Assembly: GCA_903865885.1 (NCBI GenBank)
Contig: CAIPLJ010000007.1
Coordinates: 1-6,426 of the forward strand
From: an uncultured Actinomycetes bacterium
GTDB taxonomy: Bacteria; Actinomycetota; Actinomycetes; Nanopelagicales; Nanopelagicaceae
Direction: 5' to 3'
DNA length: 6,426 bases
Under the pieces are notes generated by a model, which was not told where the DNA came from, did no database searches, and worked only from the letters and a program-made list of their open reading frames with translations. Each line of letters opens with the position of its first letter. Position 1 is the stretch's first letter. Shown here piece after piece: positions 4,540 to 6,426 of the stretch. Both the position numbers and the translations under genes were made by a program.

Positions 4540-5556
4540 ATGGCTGACTTACGCGATTACACATCACTGCGCGTCGGTGGTCCTGCCAAAAAGTTTGTAG
4601 AAGTTGGCACAGAATCTGAAATCATCGCAGCGATTGAAGCTGCAGGAGATTCGCCAATACTCATTATCGGCGGTGGCACAAATATCCTCGTGGCCGATAG
4701 CGGCTTTGAAGGAACAGTTATTCGCATTACGAGCCATTCAATGAAATCAGAAGTAGACGCATGCAGTGGTGCAACGCTGACAATCGGCGCGGGTGAAAAC
4801 TGGGATGCCTTTGTCGCTCTCACACTCGAACGTGGTTTCGCTGGCCTTGAAACCCTCAGTGGAATTCCTGGAAGTATCGGCGCCGCACCTATCCAAAATA
4901 TCGGTGCATATGGCCACGAAGTCTCTGAATTTATTACTCGTGTGCGCACATATGACCGCCAACTTAAAGCACTTAAAACATTTACCAACTCTGAATGCGA
5001 ATTCTCATATCGCAACTCGCACTTTAAGGCCCATCCTGGTCGCTATGTCATCCTTGATGTGCAATTTAATCTGCGCGTGGGTGAAGTAACGACTGCGATT
5101 ACATATGCAGAGCTGGCAAAGAAGTTAGGTATTGAGGTCGGCGAAAAAGCTCCAGTGCTAGAGACTCGCAAAGCAGTACTTGAACTCCGCGGTGCAAAGG
5201 GAATGCTTTTAAATCCCAGCGATCGCGATTCATGGTCTGCTGGATCTTTCTTTACCAACCCGATAGTTTCGCAAGAGATTGCTGCGAAACTTCCGGAAGG
5301 TGCACCTCAGTGGCCAACAGCAGATGGCATGGTCAAGACAAGTGCTGCATGGCTCATCGAACATTCAGGTGTGCACAAGGGCGATAGCCATGGTGGCGCG
5401 CGAGTTTCAACGAAGCATGTACTTGCGCTGACAAATGCTGGCAATGCAACTGCGACAGATATTGCAGAGCTAGCAAAGAGCGCTCAGAAGAGCGTCTTTG
5501 AGAAGTTTGGAATTACTTTAGAGGCAGAGGTAAATCTGATTGGTATTACTCTTTAA
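4540..5556 (+). CDS. murB: UDP-N-acetylenolpyruvoylglucosamine reductase (MurB)
   Basis: This 338-residue flavoenzyme reduces UDP-GlcNAc-enolpyruvate to UDP-MurNAc with NADPH, the second committed step of peptidoglycan precursor synthesis in the cytoplasm. The FAD-binding PCMH-type domain shows IIGGGTNILVADSGF (42-56), then GLETLSGIPGSIGAAPIQNIGAYG (about 102-125). QNIGAYG marks it as type I, the E. coli class. Catalytic residues expected from E. coli MurB are all present: Arg158 in SYRNSHF, Ser236 in SAGSFFTNP, and Glu328 in LEAEVNLIG. AAWLIEHSG (269-277) is also conserved. Length fits the family. The ATG lies 9 bases after the stop of the glycosyltransferase-like gene with no strong Shine-Dalgarno (only a distant AGG), so translation may depend on coupling or re-initiation. 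It is the last gene of the operon and ends one base from the convergent aminotransferase gene. Confidence 0.97.
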   Translation: MADLRDYTSLRVGGPAKKFVEVGTESEIIAAIEAAGDSPILIIGGGTNILVADSGFEGTVIRITSHSMKSEVDACSGATLTIGAGENWDAFVALTLERGFAGLETLSGIPGSIGAAPIQNIGAYGHEVSEFITRVRTYDRQLKALKTFTNSECEFSYRNSHFKAHPGRYVILDVQFNLRVGEVTTAITYAELAKKLGIEVGEKAPVLETRKAVLELRGAKGMLLNPSDRDSWSAGSFFTNPIVSQEIAAKLPEGAPQWPTADGMVKTSAAWLIEHSGVHKGDSHGGARVSTKHVLALTNAGNATATDIAELAKSAQKSVFEKFGITLEAEVNLIGITL

Positions 5557-5579
5557 ATTATTCTGTAAGGAGTTTTTTT
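5548..5579 (+). terminator. Intrinsic terminator of the murB operon, beginning inside the murB stop
   Basis: ACTCTTTA (5548-5555) pairs with TAAGGAGT (5566-5573) in an 8-base-pair stem with one G-U, around a 10-base loop, and runs into seven T's (5573-5579). The left arm contains the final Thr and Leu codons and the start of the stop codon of murB; the right arm and T-run lie within the last codons of the aminotransferase gene on the other strand. The stem is AT-rich but the T-run is good. It works only for plus-strand transcripts, since no T-run flanks it on the minus strand. Confidence 0.55.
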
Positions 5580-6426
5580 ATACGCCCAATGCCTTCGACG
5601 ATATCTTCATCGCTTGTGGCATAAGAAAAACGTAGATAACCAGAAGGCCCAAAGGCTTCACCAGGGACAATAGCTACTTCAACTTCATCCAAGATGATTG
5701 TTGCAAGCTCTGCAGATGTAGTTGCAACTTTGCCGCGGATGCTCTTTCCAAAGGCACCCTTCACTGAAGGATATGCATAGAAGGCACCTTGTGGCATCGG
5801 ACATTCAAATCCTGGAACTTCGTTGAGTAGACCAACGATAAGTTTGCGGCGACGATCAAAGGCCAGACCCATCGTGTGCACTGCATCGAGGTTTCCAGAC
5901 AATGCTGCAATTGCTGCGCGCTGTGAAACGTTGGAAACATTTGAGGTCAAGTGTGATTGCAAGTTAGTAGCTGCTTTGATGACATCTTTTGGACCGATCA
6001 TCCAGCCAACACGCCAACCTGTCATCGCATAAGTCTTTGCAACGCCATTGAGAATGATGCAGGTGTCTGCAAGCCCTGGAACTAGAACTGGAAGAGATGG
6101 CGCTGTTGCACCGTCATAAAGTAAGTGTTCGTAGATTTCATCAGTGATAACCCAGATGTTGTTCTTTAGTGCCCACTCGCCAATCGCTTTTGCCTGTGCA
6201 GGTGTATAGACAGAACCTGTTGGGTTTGATGGTGAGCAGAAGAGAAGTGCTTTTGTCTTGGGTGTGCGAACAGCCTCTAGTTGATCCACGCTAACAAGAT
6301 AATTCTGTGATTCATCTGCAAAGACTTCGATGCTCTTTCCGCCTGCTAGTTTGATTGCTTCTGGATATGTAGTCCAGAAGGGAGAAGGCAAGATCACTTC
6401 ATCACCTGGATCAATGATTGAGGCGA
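5558..6426 (-). CDS. Class I/II PLP aminotransferase, aspartate aminotransferase-like, 5' part outside window
   Basis: 288 complete C-terminal residues are visible; the frame stays open to the right edge, so roughly the first 110 of about 400 are missing. At the edge it reads ASIIDPGDEV followed by ILPSPFWTTYPE, a conserved stretch of fold-type I aminotransferases of the thermophile-like AspC (Ib) subgroup. Visible PLP marks, numbered from the first visible residue, are SPSNPTG (64-70), TDEIYEH (94-100) with the PLP-contacting Asp and Tyr, and NGVAKTYAMTGWRVGW (126-141) with the Schiff-base lysine at 130 (codon 6037-6035). The substrate-carboxylate arginine is in YLRFSYATS. The likely reaction is L-aspartate plus 2-oxoglutarate to oxaloacetate plus glutamate; other amino-acid substrates cannot be excluded. 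It faces murB tail to tail, as aspC lies next to murB near secE in Streptomyces. I see no terminator for this gene before it ends. Confidence 0.92.
   Translation of the reverse strand, partial: ASIIDPGDEVILPSPFWTTYPEAIKLAGGKSIEVFADESQNYLVSVDQLEAVRTPKTKALLFCSPSNPTGSVYTPAQAKAIGEWALKNNIWVITDEIYEHLLYDGATAPSLPVLVPGLADTCIILNGVAKTYAMTGWRVGWMIGPKDVIKAATNLQSHLTSNVSNVSQRAAIAALSGNLDAVHTMGLAFDRRRKLIVGLLNEVPGFECPMPQGAFYAYPSVKGAFGKSIRGKVATTSAELATIILDEVEVAIVPGEAFGPSGYLRFSYATSDEDIVEGIGRIKKLLTE

Noticed and set aside
4557..5015. 152-codon open frame on the minus strand opposite murB
   Set aside because: It lies entirely within a gene with all MurB catalytic motifs and its translation resembles no protein family I know; it is a shadow of murB codon usage.
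6395..6397. GTG as start of the minus-strand aminotransferase
   Set aside because: The frame continues upstream to the window edge with conserved residues (SIIDPGDE), so this is an internal valine and the gene is simply cut by the window.

Overview
The window looks like a piece of a low-GC actinobacterial chromosome. Its core is the order tRNA-Thr, tRNA-Met, rpmG, hadA-like, hadB-like, murB, with an aminotransferase facing murB. This matches the thrT-metT-rpmG-hadAB block upstream of secE/nusG in Mycobacterium and the rpmG ... murB ... aspC layout of Streptomyces. By eye the base composition is far below the GC richness usual in soil actinobacteria. Genes are short and most overlap or touch. 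That combination suggests a streamlined aquatic lineage such as the acI/Nanopelagicales group; this last step is inference.

Layout: (1) At the left edge, the first codons of a minus-strand gene diverge from the next gene over only 34 bases. (2) A plus-strand run follows: a FUSC/aromatic-acid-exporter-type membrane protein, a 39-residue cysteine-rich protein, and a zinc-independent quinone-oxidoreductase-like MDR protein, joined by a 10-base gap and then a 4-base overlap. (3) An RNA section holds tRNA-Thr(GGU) and tRNA-Met(CAU). (4) A tightly packed plus-strand operon runs rpmG, hadA-like, hadB-like, a two-part protein (CysRS-tail-like helices plus a family-2-like glycosyltransferase domain), then murB. 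It ends at a likely intrinsic terminator that begins inside the last codons of murB. (5) A minus-strand PLP aminotransferase meets murB tail to tail with one base between them and runs off the right edge.

The operon joins translation (L33), fatty-acid elongation (HadAB-type 3-hydroxyacyl dehydratase) and cell-wall synthesis (MurB), all growth-linked. The part least explained by known biology is the two-part glycosyltransferase-like protein between hadB and murB. The small cysteine-rich protein is the second most interesting item. I saw no mobile element, CRISPR array, long repeat or phage gene, and no gene-free stretch longer than 300 bases.
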